From: Pseudomonas baetica
Lineage (GTDB): Bacteria > Pseudomonadota > Gammaproteobacteria > Pseudomonadales > Pseudomonadaceae
Assembly (NCBI RefSeq): GCF_002813455.1
Contig: NZ_PHHE01000001.1
Span: forward strand, 4,398,001 to 4,462,000
DNA: 64,000 nucleotides
Reading direction: 5' to 3'
Part shown: piece by piece, positions 36,131-44,715 of the stretch
Layout: every line of letters starts with the position of its first letter
Numbering within the stretch: the stretch's first letter is position 1
The notes under the pieces: model-generated
Told to the model about the DNA's origin: nothing
Seen by the model: only the letters and a program-made list of their open reading frames with translations
Databases searched by the model: none
Translations under genes and position numbers: made by a program

Positions 36131-38695
36131 ATGCGTATAGACCGTTTAACCAGCAAACTACAGTTGGCCTTGTCCGACGCCCAGTCGTTGGCTGTTGGCC
36201 ACGATCATCCGGCCATCGAGCCGGCGCACTTGATGCAAGCCATGCTTGAACAGCAGGGTGGTTCGATCAAACCCCTGTTGATGCAAGTCGGCTTTGACGT
36301 CAACAGCTTGCGCAAAGAGCTGACCAAAGAGCTCGACCAATTACCGAAAATCCAGAATCCGACTGGCGACGTCAACATGTCGCAGGATCTGGCGCGCCTG
36401 CTCAATCAGGCTGATCGTTTGGCCCAGCAGAAAGGCGACCAGTTCATTTCCAGCGAACTGGTGTTGCTCGCCGCCATGGACGAGAACAGCAAGCTCGGCA
36501 AGTTGCTGCTCGGCCAGGGCGTGAGCAAGAAAGCCTTGGAAAACGCGATCAACAATCTGCGCGGTGGCGAAGCGGTTAACGACGCCAACCACGAAGAGTC
36601 GCGTCAGGCGCTGGACAAATACACCGTCGACCTGACCAAGCGTGCCGAAGACGGCAAGCTCGATCCGGTGATCGGCCGTGACGACGAAATCCGTCGCACC
36701 ATTCAGGTTCTGCAACGCCGGACCAAGAACAACCCGGTGCTGATCGGTGAGCCTGGCGTGGGTAAAACCGCGATTGCCGAAGGTCTGGCCCAGCGCATTA
36801 TCAACGGCGAAGTGCCGGATGGCCTCAAGGGCAAGCGTCTGCTGTCGCTGGACATGGGCGCGCTGATTGCCGGTGCCAAGTACCGCGGTGAATTCGAAGA
36901 GCGCCTGAAATCGCTGCTCAATGAGCTGTCGAAGCAGGAAGGGCAGATCATTCTGTTCATCGACGAACTGCACACCATGGTCGGCGCCGGTAAAGGCGAA
37001 GGCTCGATGGATGCTGGCAACATGCTCAAACCCGCCCTGGCACGCGGCGAATTGCACTGCGTTGGCGCGACCACGCTGAACGAGTACCGCCAATATATAG
37101 AGAAGGACGCGGCCCTCGAACGGCGCTTCCAGAAAGTATTGGTGGATGAGCCGAGTGAAGAAGACACCATCGCGATCCTGCGTGGCCTCAAGGAGCGTTA
37201 CGAGGTTCACCACAAGGTCGCGATCACTGACGGTGCGATCATTGCAGCGGCCAAGCTCAGCCATCGTTACATCACTGATCGGCAACTGCCGGACAAGGCG
37301 ATCGACCTGATCGACGAAGCCGCCAGCCGTATCCGCATGGAGATCGACTCCAAGCCGGAAGTACTCGATCGTCTGGAGCGTCGCCTGATTCAGTTGAAGG
37401 TGGAATCCCAGGCACTGAAGAAAGAAAGCGACGAAGCGGCGATGAAGCGCCTGGAAAAACTCCAGGAAGAAATCGTCCGTCTTGAGCGTGAGTATTCGGA
37501 TCTGGAAGAGATCTGGAATTCGGAAAAAGCCGAGGTTCAGGGTTCTGCGCAGATTCAGCAGAAGATCGAACAGTCGCGTCAGGAACTGGAAGCCGCGCGC
37601 CGTAAAGGCGACCTCAACCGCATGGCCGAGTTGCAGTACGGTGTGATCCCGGATCTGGAGCGCAGTCTGCAAATGGTCGATCAGCACGGCAAAAGCGAAA
37701 ACCAGTTGCTGCGCAGTAAGGTGACTGAGGAAGAGATTGCTGAAGTCGTGTCGAAGTGGACCGGCATTCCAGTATCGAAAATGCTCGAAGGCGAGCGCGA
37801 CAAGCTGATGAAGATGGAAAGCCTGTTGCACAAGCGCGTGATCGGTCAGGAAGAAGCGGTCGTGGCGGTTTCCAATGCGGTGCGTCGTTCGCGTGCCGGG
37901 TTGTCTGACCCGAATCGTCCAAGCGGCTCGTTCATGTTCCTCGGCCCTACCGGAGTCGGTAAAACCGAGTTGTGCAAGGCGCTGGCCGAATTCCTCTTTG
38001 ATACGGAAGAGGCGATGGTGCGGATCGACATGTCCGAGTTCATGGAGAAACACTCCGTGGCTCGTTTGATCGGTGCGCCACCGGGATACGTCGGTTACGA
38101 AGAGGGCGGTTATCTGACCGAAGCGGTACGGCGCAAGCCTTACTCGGTGATCCTGCTGGACGAAGTCGAGAAGGCGCATCCGGATGTGTTCAACATCCTC
38201 CTGCAAGTGCTTGAGGATGGGCGCCTGACCGACAGCCATGGCCGTACAGTGGACTTCCGCAATACGGTGATCGTCATGACCTCGAACCTCGGTTCGTCGC
38301 AGATCCAGGAGCTGGTAGGTGATCGTGAGGCCCAGCGTGCAGCGGTGATGGATGCGCTGACCAGTCATTTCCGTCCGGAGTTCATCAACCGGGTCGATGA
38401 AGTGGTGATCTTCGAGCCATTGGCGCGGGATCAGATCGCGGGCATTACCGAGATCCAGTTGGGTCGTCTGCGCAGTCGTCTGGCCGAGCGCGAGCTGAAG
38501 CTGGAACTGAGCCCGGAAGCGATGGACAAGTTGATTGCCGTCGGTTACGACCCGGTCTATGGCGCACGTCCTTTGAAACGGGCGATTCAGCGCTGGATCG
38601 AAAACCCGCTGGCGCAGTTGATCCTTTCGGGTCACTTCATGCCAGGCGACACGGCAACCGGCACGGTCGAGAACGACGAAATCGTTTTCAACTAA
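36131..38695 (+). CDS. clpB: ATP-dependent disaggregase ClpB
   Basis: An 854-aa Hsp100 chaperone that resolubilises aggregates with DnaK. The N-terminal Clp-N domain covers about 1-145. AAA-1 has Walker A GEPGVGKT at 206-213. The M-domain coiled coil follows (about 400-530: [31 protein letters not shown]). AAA-2 has GPTGVGKT at 605-612. It lacks a ClpP-binding IGF loop, as expected. An RpoH promoter precedes it and a strong terminator follows. GGAAGG lies about 8 nt before the ATG. Confidence 0.98.
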   Translation: MRIDRLTSKLQLALSDAQSLAVGHDHPAIEPAHLMQAMLEQQGGSIKPLLMQVGFDVNSLRKELTKELDQLPKIQNPTGDVNMSQDLARLLNQADRLAQQKGDQFISSELVLLAAMDENSKLGKLLLGQGVSKKALENAINNLRGGEAVNDANHEESRQALDKYTVDLTKRAEDGKLDPVIGRDDEIRRTIQVLQRRTKNNPVLIGEPGVGKTAIAEGLAQRIINGEVPDGLKGKRLLSLDMGALIAGAKYRGEFEERLKSLLNELSKQEGQIILFIDELHTMVGAGKGEGSMDAGNMLKPALARGELHCVGATTLNEYRQYIEKDAALERRFQKVLVDEPSEEDTIAILRGLKERYEVHHKVAITDGAIIAAAKLSHRYITDRQLPDKAIDLIDEAASRIRMEIDSKPEVLDRLERRLIQLKVESQALKKESDEAAMKRLEKLQEEIVRLEREYSDLEEIWNSEKAEVQGSAQIQQKIEQSRQELEAARRKGDLNRMAELQYGVIPDLERSLQMVDQHGKSENQLLRSKVTEEEIAEVVSKWTGIPVSKMLEGERDKLMKMESLLHKRVIGQEEAVVAVSNAVRRSRAGLSDPNRPSGSFMFLGPTGVGKTELCKALAEFLFDTEEAMVRIDMSEFMEKHSVARLIGAPPGYVGYEEGGYLTEAVRRKPYSVILLDEVEKAHPDVFNILLQVLEDGRLTDSHGRTVDFRNTVIVMTSNLGSSQIQELVGDREAQRAAVMDALTSHFRPEFINRVDEVVIFEPLARDQIAGITEIQLGRLRSRLAERELKLELSPEAMDKLIAVGYDPVYGARPLKRAIQRWIENPLAQLILSGHFMPGDTATGTVENDEIVFN

Positions 38696-38719
38696 GTCCA
38701 GACACCAATGAAAATTGGC

Positions 38720-38746
38720 AGGCCCCACATTGTGGGGCCTTTTTTT
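38720..38746 (+). terminator. Terminator of clpB
   Basis: AGGCCCCACA and TGTGGGGCCT form a near-perfect palindromic stem followed by TTTTTTT. It lies 24 bp after the clpB stop. Confidence 0.93.
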
Positions 38747-38878
38747 CGTTAGGCTGTTGAACTCAAAGGAAAAGGCTTGTAAAGTGCGCCCCGCAGTCAG
38801 TCGCCAAGACGGTCTCAGCTCACTGAGTTGAAATCTGAAATAAGTTGCAAATCATTAACTTGAAAGCAATTTAGGGGG

Positions 38879-38906
38879 TTGACAGAGGTGTTCTAGGTTG
38901 TAGAAT
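38879..38906 (+). promoter_or_regulatory. Strong promoter of the tRNA cluster
   Basis: Consensus TTGACA at 38879-38884, a 16-bp spacer and TAGAAT at 38901-38906, followed by a GC-rich discriminator (AGCGCGCC) typical of stable-RNA promoters under stringent control. The leader to the first tRNA is about 80 nt. Confidence 0.85.
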
Positions 38907-38991
38907 AGCGCGCCTCAGACACACGAACGCAGCGATGCGAACGAGTGACTGGATGCAACAAGTTTCACCGTTGTAAATTGAAATATGTAGT

Positions 38992-39067
38992 TCCGTGATA
39001 GCTCAGTCGGTAGAGCAAATGACTGTTAATCATTGGGTCCCAGGTTCGAGTCCTGGTCACGGAGCCA
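38992..39067 (+). tRNA. tRNA-Asn (GTT)
   Basis: A 76-nt cloverleaf. The acceptor stem is TCCGTGA/TCACGGA, the anticodon loop carries GTT at 39025-39027, the T arm has GGTTCGAGTCC, and the CCA end is encoded. First tRNA of the cluster. Confidence 0.97.
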
Positions 39068-39076
39068 ATTTCAAAC

Positions 39077-39153
39077 CGGGGTATAGCGCAGTCCGGTAGC
39101 GCGCCTGCTTTGGGAGCAGGATGTCAGGAGTTCGAATCCCCTTACCCCGACCA
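39077..39153 (+). tRNA. tRNA-Pro (TGG), copy 1
   Basis: A 77-nt cloverleaf. The acceptor stem is CGGGGTA/TACCCCG and the anticodon stem CCTGC/GCAGG, with loop TTTGGGA giving anticodon TGG at 39111-39113. CCA is encoded. It lies 9 bp after tRNA-Asn and is identical over its full length to copy 2 at 39332. Confidence 0.97.
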
Positions 39154-39158
39154 TTTTT

Positions 39159-39234
39159 GGGTCGTTAGCTCAGTTGGTAGAGCAGTTGGCTTTTAACCAA
39201 TTGGTCGTAGGTTCGAATCCCACACGACCCACCA
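39159..39234 (+). tRNA. tRNA-Lys (TTT)
   Basis: A 76-nt cloverleaf. The acceptor stem is GGGTCGT/ACGACCC, the anticodon loop CTTTTAA gives TTT, the T loop is TTCGAATC, and CCA is encoded. It lies 5 bp after tRNA-Pro. Confidence 0.97.
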
Positions 39235-39300
39235 TTTTTGAAACCAGTTAGCGCTGGGATCGAATCTTAAGATCAGAGGCCAAAAGCGCTGATCGAAGTA

Positions 39301-39329
39301 GGCGATCTTTGAAAGGTCGCCTTTTTTTT
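39301..39329 (+). terminator. Terminator between tRNA-Lys and the second tRNA-Pro
   Basis: A 9-bp stem, GGCGATCTT and AAGGTCGCC (one T-G pair), with a short TGA loop, then eight T residues at 39322-39329. The second tRNA-Pro begins only 3 bp later. Confidence 0.85.
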
Positions 39330-39331
39330 AC

Positions 39332-39408
39332 CGGGGTATAGCGCAGTCCGGTAGCGCGCCTGCTTTGGGAGCAGGATGTCAGGAGTTCGAATCCCCTTAC
39401 CCCGACCA
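39332..39408 (+). tRNA. tRNA-Pro (TGG), copy 2
   Basis: A 77-nt gene identical to copy 1 at 39077, including the encoded CCA; the flanks differ. It starts 3 bp after the T-run of a terminator and is followed by its own terminator, so its expression depends on readthrough from the main cluster. No separate promoter is visible. Confidence 0.96.
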
Positions 39409-39415
39409 TATTAAA

Positions 39416-39449
39416 AATCCTCGTATCGAAAGATACGGGGATTTTTTTT
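39416..39449 (+). terminator. Terminator of the tRNA cluster
   Basis: AATCCTCGTATC and GATACGGGGATT form a 12-bp stem on a GAAA tetraloop, followed by a run of eight T residues. It lies 8 bp after the second tRNA-Pro. Confidence 0.92.
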
Positions 39450-39487
39450 GCCTGCAAAAAATTCCCGATGGCACAGCAGAAACAAAT

Positions 39488-39575
39488 GTGGGAGCGAGCC
39501 TGCTCGCGAAGGGGTTGTGTCATTCAACAATGACGTCGACTGACACACCGCTTTCGCGAGCAGGCTCGCTCCCAC
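39488..39575. repeat. REPIN, GCGAGCCTGCTCGCGAA type
   Basis: The arms GTGGGAGCGAGCCTGCTCGC and GCGAGCAGGCTCGCTCCCAC are exact reverse complements. The inner spacer contains GACTGACACACCGC, a motif shared with other copies. It lies 11 bp from the ndh stop. Confidence 0.94.
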
Positions 39576-39585
39576 AGTTTTTAAA

Positions 39586-40884
39586 TCAGTGCAGCTTCAG
39601 GCGCGGTTCCGTGCCACGACCAATCTTGCTGCCGAGCATCAGCATCGCCGTGCGGAATGGCCCGTACAGCGCCATCTGGTGCATGCGGTACAGCGACACG
39701 TAAAACATCCGTGCCAGCCAGCCCTCGAGCATCACGCTGCCGGTGAGGTTGCCCATCAAGTTACCCACAGCCGAAAAACGCGACAGCGAAATCAACGAGC
39801 CGTAGTCGGTGTACTTGTACTCCGGCAGGGTCTTGCCTTCGATGCGCAGTTTCAGCGATTTGGCCAGCAAGGATGCCTGCTGGTGTGCGGCTTGTGCACG
39901 CGGTGGCACGTTACGGTCGGTGCCAGGTTGGGGGCACGCGGCGCAATCACCGAAAGCGAAAATGTTCTCGTCGCGGGTGGTTTGCAGGGTCGGCAGCACT
40001 TGCAGCTGATTGATGCGGTTGGTTTCCAGGCCATCGATGTCCTTGAGGAAACCCGGCGCACGAATACCGGCTGCCCAAACTTTCAGGCTGGCCTTGATTT
40101 CGTTGCCATCGGCAGTGATCAGGCTGTCGGCCGTCACTTCGCTGACCGACGCATTGGTCATTACATTGACCCCGAGTTTCTCCAGGGTCTTGTGCACCGG
40201 CCCGCCGATGCGCTCCGGCAGGGCTGGCAGCACCCGTGGCCCGGCTTCGATCAGGGTGATGTGCATGTTTTCCGGTTTGATCCGGTCGAGGCCGTAAGCT
40301 GCTAGCTCATGGGCTGCGTTGTGCAGTTCTGCCGCCAGTTCGACGCCCGTGGCGCCAGCGCCGACGATGGCCACGCTGATCTGCTCGACCACATCGGTTT
40401 GCCCGGCATGGGCACGCAGGTAGTGGTTGAGCAATTGCTGGTGAAAACGCTCGGCCTGTTTGCGGGTATCGAGGAACAGGCAATGTTGTGCCGCGCCTTG
40501 AGTGCCGAAATCGTTGGTGGTGCTGCCGACGCTGATCACCAGCGAGTCATAGGCCACTTCGCGCGCGGGTACCAGCTCTACGCCGTTTTCGTCGTAGGTG
40601 GCGGCCAACTGGATTTTTTTCTGTGCGCGATCAAGCCCGCTCATGCGCCCCAGCTGGAACTCGAAGTGGTTCCATTTGGCTTGGGCGACATAGTTGAGTT
40701 CGTCTTCGGAAGAGTTCAGCGATCCAGCCGCCACTTCGTGCAACAGCGGTTTCCAGATGTGCGTCAGGTTCGCGTCGACCAGCATCACACTGGCCGTGCC
40801 GCGCTTGCCCAGAGTCTTACCCAGACGGGTAGCCAACTCCAGACCGCCGGCGCCGCCGCCGACAATAACAATACGATGGGACAT
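39586..40884 (-). CDS. ndh: Type II NADH dehydrogenase
   Basis: A 432-aa FAD-dependent NADH:quinone oxidoreductase (PA4538-like) that passes electrons to ubiquinone without pumping protons. The N-terminal FAD motif is RIVIVGGGAGGLELATRLG. The NADH-binding motif is VAIVGAGATGVELAAEL, and FAFGDCAACPQPG holds the second FAD contact. The C-terminal amphipathic region (LEGWLARMFYVSLYRMHQMALYGPFRTAML) should anchor it to the membrane face. ATG 40884 is preferred over an in-frame start five codons upstream. Confidence 0.93.
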   Translation of the reverse strand: MSHRIVIVGGGAGGLELATRLGKTLGKRGTASVMLVDANLTHIWKPLLHEVAAGSLNSSEDELNYVAQAKWNHFEFQLGRMSGLDRAQKKIQLAATYDENGVELVPAREVAYDSLVISVGSTTNDFGTQGAAQHCLFLDTRKQAERFHQQLLNHYLRAHAGQTDVVEQISVAIVGAGATGVELAAELHNAAHELAAYGLDRIKPENMHITLIEAGPRVLPALPERIGGPVHKTLEKLGVNVMTNASVSEVTADSLITADGNEIKASLKVWAAGIRAPGFLKDIDGLETNRINQLQVLPTLQTTRDENIFAFGDCAACPQPGTDRNVPPRAQAAHQQASLLAKSLKLRIEGKTLPEYKYTDYGSLISLSRFSAVGNLMGNLTGSVMLEGWLARMFYVSLYRMHQMALYGPFRTAMLMLGSKIGRGTEPRLKLH

Positions 40885-40947
40885 GGGGATAACTCGCAAG
40901 GTTTTTAAAGGAAATCGGTGCGGTTACCCGAGCGAGCGCGATGCTGC

Positions 40948-41121
40948 TCATAGCGTCAGGTAACTGATAAATCGGCTCAACAGGCCCAGACCAATGGTCA
41001 CTACCAGCACCAGCACCAGGAGCATCCACGGCCGGAAAGGCCGGCGCTCGACACGGTGTTGGGACAGTTGCAGGTACTCTTCGACATGCTTTTGGTCTTC
41101 GGGTTTCAGGCGGCTGGTCAT
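40948..41121 (-). CDS. DUF3094 family small membrane protein
   Basis: A 57-aa protein below the length limit of many gene finders. Its N-terminus is MTSRLKPEDQKHVEEYL, its middle QLSQHRVERRPFRPW, and it ends in one membrane span (MLLVLVLVVTIGLGLLSRFI). The pattern and the position next to ndh match DUF3094 (PA4537-like). Probably a single-pass inner membrane protein with the N-terminus in the cytoplasm. Function unknown. It is read in the same direction as ndh, 63 bp before it. Confidence 0.85.
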   Translation of the reverse strand: MTSRLKPEDQKHVEEYLQLSQHRVERRPFRPWMLLVLVLVVTIGLGLLSRFISYLTL

Positions 41122-41172
41122 AAAGGCCTCGTCAGGTAGACGTTGCTGAATGTGCAGAAGCTACAGCGGTTT

Positions 41173-41700
41173 TCAACCGGGGTTGAACGCAGCATAGCCG
41201 CTGTCCGGAACCGGTTCGACAGACAGGCTATCATCGAGGCGAATGATCCCGCTTTGTAACACCCGCGCGGTGATTCCGCCATGCCCGCGCACCGCTTGAA
41301 AAGTGCCAGGGCCGAGGTTGTTTTGCAGGCGGGCACAAGGCTGACACCAGCCGGTTGTCTCGAAAATCGCCTGACCGATGCGAAAGCGCCGGCCCTTGAG
41401 GCTGAACAGGTTGATGCCGCTAATAACGAGATTGCGCCGCAGATCTTCAGGCTTGACCGGTTGATCGTGCGGGCGTCCCATCAAGGCGCTGATCACGGCG
41501 AGATGCTCCCACTGAATCAGCGTCACCTGTCGCGCGTTACGCACCCCGGGGCGGGCGTGATCGCCGGTCAGTCCGGCTTCCAGTCTTGCCTCCACGGCAT
41601 CGAGTTCGAGCATTGGCCCACGGGATTCGGGGCGCACGCCTATCCAGCGCACTCGTCCGTTTTGTGGCACATCGGCGATCAATTGTTGAAGTGGTGTCAC
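41173..41700 (-). CDS. MOSC domain-containing protein
   Basis: A 175-aa MOSC-fold protein (molybdenum cofactor sulfurase C-terminal type, YiiM-like). Conserved features are LIQWEHLAVISALMG, RRNLVISGINLFSLKGRRFRIGQAIFETTGWCQPCARLQ, with the expected Cys pair, and GHGGITARVLQSGIIRLDD. The domain is thought to handle activated sulfur or bind the molybdenum cofactor; the substrate is unknown. Its start overlaps the DUF1780 stop by 4 nt. Confidence 0.88.
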   Translation of the reverse strand: MTPLQQLIADVPQNGRVRWIGVRPESRGPMLELDAVEARLEAGLTGDHARPGVRNARQVTLIQWEHLAVISALMGRPHDQPVKPEDLRRNLVISGINLFSLKGRRFRIGQAIFETTGWCQPCARLQNNLGPGTFQAVRGHGGITARVLQSGIIRLDDSLSVEPVPDSGYAAFNPG

Positions 41701-42323
41701 AGGCTGATCCCTACGTCGAAAACGATGCTGCGGCCCAGGTTGCTGCGCAGAAAGTCCGGTGCATCGGGGTGAGCAAATAGTACACGGGCGAATGTCGGGC
41801 CGACGAGGGACAGCGAGCGCCAGCCCTGGCGCAAGTATTCGGTGGGTGGCGGAAAGTGGCTGTTCAGATCCAGCACTTCGCGCTTGAGGCTGGCGAAGGC
41901 GATGATGTCCAGTTCGCCCAGATCCATGCCGCGTTCCTTGTAGTTGTGGGCTTTCTTGCGCAAGGTCGGCGCCAGTCTGAGCAGGAACTCATTGGCCGGA
42001 ATCCGGCGCGGCTTGGCTTCGCGGCGCACCAGTTGGCTGAGGGAGAACGCACTGCGCCGCCGCTTCAATTCATCGCGCCATTCGTCGTTGAGTCGGCGGC
42101 CTTCGTCGAGAACGAAGAACACTTCGAAATTGGCATCACGAAACAGCACATCCGGCGGCTCGCCGGCAGGCGCAAATTCATCGGCCCGGTAGGGAATGTT
42201 CAGGCCTTGCAGCAGGCGCTGGCAGACCCAACGCTCACGCTCCCATTTGCGGGCATTGGACAGGAACGCGTTGGCTTGCTCGGCCGCAATGGTCAGCAGG
42301 CGTAAATAATCGGAGTCATCCAT
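41697..42323 (-). CDS. DUF1780 domain-containing protein
   Basis: A 208-aa protein that starts MDDSDYLRLLTIAAEQANAFLSNARKWERERWVCQRLLQGLNIPY (PA4535-like). The family, DUF1780, has an endonuclease-like fold in a solved structure as I recall, but no proven activity. The central DVLFRDANFEVFFVLDEGRRLNDEW could be the metal-site region. ATG 42323 is the natural start; the frame is open 17 codons upstream. Coupled to the MOSC gene. Confidence 0.85.
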   Translation of the reverse strand: MDDSDYLRLLTIAAEQANAFLSNARKWERERWVCQRLLQGLNIPYRADEFAPAGEPPDVLFRDANFEVFFVLDEGRRLNDEWRDELKRRRSAFSLSQLVRREAKPRRIPANEFLLRLAPTLRKKAHNYKERGMDLGELDIIAFASLKREVLDLNSHFPPPTEYLRQGWRSLSLVGPTFARVLFAHPDAPDFLRSNLGRSIVFDVGISL

Positions 42324-42453
42324 AGGCCCAAGCTTAGCGTTCAATTGCGACAAGCAGAAAGCCTTGCGTGGCAAAGTGCGTCAGTAGGCAGTCAAGAACG
42401 GCGGTGTAGACTCAGTGGAACTGAATCATGCCGTCAAACCGAGGTGACTTATT

Positions 42454-42921
42454 GTGAAATTTCGCTGGTTGCTGGTATTTGTTCTTGTACCGCTCTGGGC
42501 TCACGCCCTGGAAAATGGCGAACGGCTCGCCCCTTGGACGTTGCTTGATCAGTACGATCAGGCCTACACGCTCGACAACAGCACCACGACGCTGCTGGTG
42601 GCGCGGGACATGGATGGCGCCAAACTGATCAAGGAAGCCTTGAAGGATCAGCCCAAGGGCTATCTGGAGGCGCGCCACGCGGTGTTCGTTGCGGACATCC
42701 AGCGTATGCCGGCGCTGATTGCCAAGATGTTCGCCGTGCCCGCCATGCGTGATTACAGCTACCGGGTCATGCTCGACCGCGAGGGCCGGGTCGCTTCGCG
42801 ATATCCCGGCGCAGAGGGCCAGGTGTTGTGGATACAGCTCAAGGACGGCCGGCTGCTCGAGCAACATGAGTACGCCAACGCTGCCCAGTTGCGCGAGGCG
42901 CTGGAGAAGGCGCGGCCATGA
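42454..42921 (+). CDS. Exported protein, PA4534-like, possible thioredoxin-like fold
   Basis: A 155-aa protein with a signal peptide (MKFRWLLVFVLVPLWAHA, cleavage before LEN). The mature part NGERLAPWTLLDQYDQAYTLDNSTTTLLVARDMDGAKLIKEAL resembles the N-terminal half of peroxiredoxin/thioredoxin-fold proteins, but there is no CxxC and no Cys at all. It should therefore not be redox active. It starts with GTG 42454, with GAGG about 9 nt upstream. Its stop overlaps the next gene (ATGA), so the two products probably act together. Confidence 0.75.
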   Translation: MKFRWLLVFVLVPLWAHALENGERLAPWTLLDQYDQAYTLDNSTTTLLVARDMDGAKLIKEALKDQPKGYLEARHAVFVADIQRMPALIAKMFAVPAMRDYSYRVMLDREGRVASRYPGAEGQVLWIQLKDGRLLEQHEYANAAQLREALEKARP

Positions 42922-43607
42922 TCGGTGCCGAGGTGCTGTCGACTGCAAGCCAGGTGCTGGGCTGGCTGATCTATTTGCCTGTGCTGCTCTGGGCGATCTT
43001 TCGCGCACCGTGGGTCGAATTGTTCAGTGACAACCGCCGCCAGCACTTGCTGTTCGGCACGGTGTTCGCGTTGTTTCTGTTGTGGCTGGTGCGCAGGGAT
43101 TTTGACACCGGAGTGTCTTATCACTTCATCGGCATGACGGCGGTGACGTTGCTGCTGGACTGGCCACTGGCGATAGTCGGCGGCCTGGTGGCGCAGGTCG
43201 GCCTGTTGCTGCTCGGGCGTCAGGATCTCGCGGCGTTCGGGGTCAACGGCGCCTTGTTCATTTTGCTACCGGTGCTGATCACCGAGTGCGTGGCGATCCT
43301 CGTCGAGCGTGCGCAGCCGCGCAATCCGTTTGTGTATATCTTCTGTTCGGGGTTTCTCGCGGCGGCGTTGTCGGCGTTACTGTGCCTTTTGTTGAGTCTG
43401 ACGCTGCTCTGGTACGACGGCCTCTTCGCCTTGCCTGAATGGCTGGAAGACTTCATCGGTTACCTGTGGCTGATCATTTTTCCCGAAGCATTCATCAACG
43501 GCATGGTGATCAGTGCGCTGGTTGTATTCAGTCCGGAATGGCTGGAGACCTTCAATCGCACGCGCTACCTTTCGGCGCCGTGGAAGGACGACGATCCCAA
43601 GTCTTGA
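42918..43607 (+). CDS. Polytopic membrane protein, PA4533-like (CbiM-like permease fold)
   Basis: A 229-aa protein with about six or seven hydrophobic segments (17-33, 45-62, 72-95, 98-118, 120-135, 140-165, 180-205). Homologues are often labelled energy-coupling factor ABC permease because of a distant CbiM-like fold. VSYHFIGMTAVTLLLDWPLAIVGG fits that idea. No partner EcfA ATPase or EcfT gene is nearby, so transport activity is unproven. Translationally coupled to the exported protein upstream. Confidence 0.75.
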   Translation: MIGAEVLSTASQVLGWLIYLPVLLWAIFRAPWVELFSDNRRQHLLFGTVFALFLLWLVRRDFDTGVSYHFIGMTAVTLLLDWPLAIVGGLVAQVGLLLLGRQDLAAFGVNGALFILLPVLITECVAILVERAQPRNPFVYIFCSGFLAAALSALLCLLLSLTLLWYDGLFALPEWLEDFIGYLWLIIFPEAFINGMVISALVVFSPEWLETFNRTRYLSAPWKDDDPKS

Positions 43608-43672
43608 TCCATATCAAACCCGTCACGGGCGGGCCATTTCATGCTCGCGCAAATCCCTTCAGGAGCAGCAGC

Positions 43673-43888
43673 ATGAGTGTTTACGAGTGGGCGCGGCAGG
43701 AAACCCGGCAGAGTCTGGAGATGGCGCAGGAGGTGGGGTTCGATCCGGGCTTGAGCCTGCGCGCCCTGCTCAGTGCGGTGGTGCAACAGAGCAAGGCGGT
43801 GCGCAATGCCGAAGACCTGGCCGACGAGTTGCGCTTTCTGGCGGAAAACCTCGACGACGATCAGGACTACGGCTTCATGCGTCCTTGA
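43673..43888 (+). CDS. Small conserved hypothetical protein, 71 aa
   Basis: A 71-aa acidic helical protein, MSVYEWARQETRQSLEMAQEVGFDPGLSLRALLSAVVQQSKAVRNAEDLADELRFLAENLDDDQDYGFMRP. It has no signal peptide or membrane span. AGGAG lies about 9 nt before ATG 43673. The helix-loop-helix form could suit a protein partner role, but I recognise no family. It is 65 bp after the membrane protein gene and tail to tail with yacG. Confidence 0.75.
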   Translation: MSVYEWARQETRQSLEMAQEVGFDPGLSLRALLSAVVQQSKAVRNAEDLADELRFLAENLDDDQDYGFMRP

Positions 43889-43894
43889 GCGGGA

Positions 43895-44095
43895 TCAGTG
43901 ACGCGGGTCGAAATCGCCGGAAAACAGTTCATCTTCGGCATCCGGGGCGACCGGAATCTTGTGTTCTTCGGAAGCCCAGGCGCCGAGGTCGATGAGTTTG
44001 CAGCGATCGGAGCAGAACGGCCGAAACTTGTTCGCCGGTGTGAATTCCACGGGGGCGCCGCAGGTCGGGCATTCAACGGTTGGGATCTGGCTCAT
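43895..44095 (-). CDS. yacG: DNA gyrase inhibitor YacG
   Basis: A 66-aa zinc protein (PA4530). The four zinc Cys are in CPTC (residues 9-12) and CSDRC (28-32). SEEHKIP and the acidic C-terminal tail are intact. E. coli YacG binds GyrB and blocks DNA binding. It is the last gene of the pilB-pilC-pilD-coaE-yacG operon, overlapping coaE by 4 nt (ATGA). Confidence 0.95.
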   Translation of the reverse strand: MSQIPTVECPTCGAPVEFTPANKFRPFCSDRCKLIDLGAWASEEHKIPVAPDAEDELFSGDFDPRH

Positions 44096-44715
44096 GATTG
44101 GCCTCCACTTAAAGTCAGGTAAAAGTCATGCAAGCGCTCGACCTCACTGTGCAACCAGGCGAGGTCGCGGTCGTTGACCACCACGTCGTCGGCACGGCTC
44201 ACACGATCTTCGCGGCTGGACTGAGCCTTGAGGATCGCCTGAACCTGCTGTTCGCTGGTCTGATCACGTTGCAAGGTGCGTTCGATCTGCAGTTGTTGCG
44301 GGGCGTCGATCACCAGAATCCGCTGGGTCATCGCGTATTGCCCGGATTCGATCAGCAGCGGTGAAACGAGAATCGCGTAAGGCGATTTTGCCTGCGCCAG
44401 ATGATGGGCGATTTCCTCGGCGATCAACGGATGCAGCAGGGCTTCGAGCCAGCGGCGCTGCTCCGGCACTTCAAAGATCAGTTTGCGCAGGGCCGCGCGA
44501 TCCAGCGTTCCGTGCGCTTGTAACACGCCAGCGCCGAAGTGTTCGGCAATCTTCGCCAACGCCGGACGTCCCGGTTCGACCACCCAGCGCGCCGCATGAT
44601 CGGCGTCGACCACATGGATGCCGAGGTCGATAAAGTGCTGGGCCGCCGCGCTTTTGCCGCTGCCGATGCCACCGGTCAGGCCGAGAATCCAGGGTTTTTC
44701 CACAGGGGTATTCAT
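44092..44715 (-). CDS. coaE: Dephospho-CoA kinase
   Basis: A 207-aa P-loop kinase for the last step of coenzyme A synthesis. Walker [12 protein letters not shown] lies near residue 15. [15 protein letters not shown] and [18 protein letters not shown] are the family CoA-domain motifs. ATG 44715 overlaps the pilD stop (ATGA). Pantothenate genes panB and panC are also in this window, though far apart from it. Confidence 0.96.
   Translation of the reverse strand: MNTPVEKPWILGLTGGIGSGKSAAAQHFIDLGIHVVDADHAARWVVEPGRPALAKIAEHFGAGVLQAHGTLDRAALRKLIFEVPEQRRWLEALLHPLIAEEIAHHLAQAKSPYAILVSPLLIESGQYAMTQRILVIDAPQQLQIERTLQRDQTSEQQVQAILKAQSSREDRVSRADDVVVNDRDLAWLHSEVERLHDFYLTLSGGQS

Noticed and set aside
36341..38728. 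795-codon open frame opposite clpB
   Set aside because: Shadow of clpB: no ribosome site, low-complexity Arg/Gln/His-rich translation and no domain.
39077..39408. Attachment-site duplication around the two tRNA-Pro genes
   Set aside because: The whole tRNA is duplicated, not only its 3' end. The 178 bp between the copies hold a tRNA-Lys and a terminator but no integrase.
39248..39523. 91-codon minus-strand frame across the second tRNA-Pro
   Set aside because: The MVGVRGFELLTSCSQSRRATGLRYTP-like peptide is the antisense of a tRNA-Pro gene, a known source of false gene calls.
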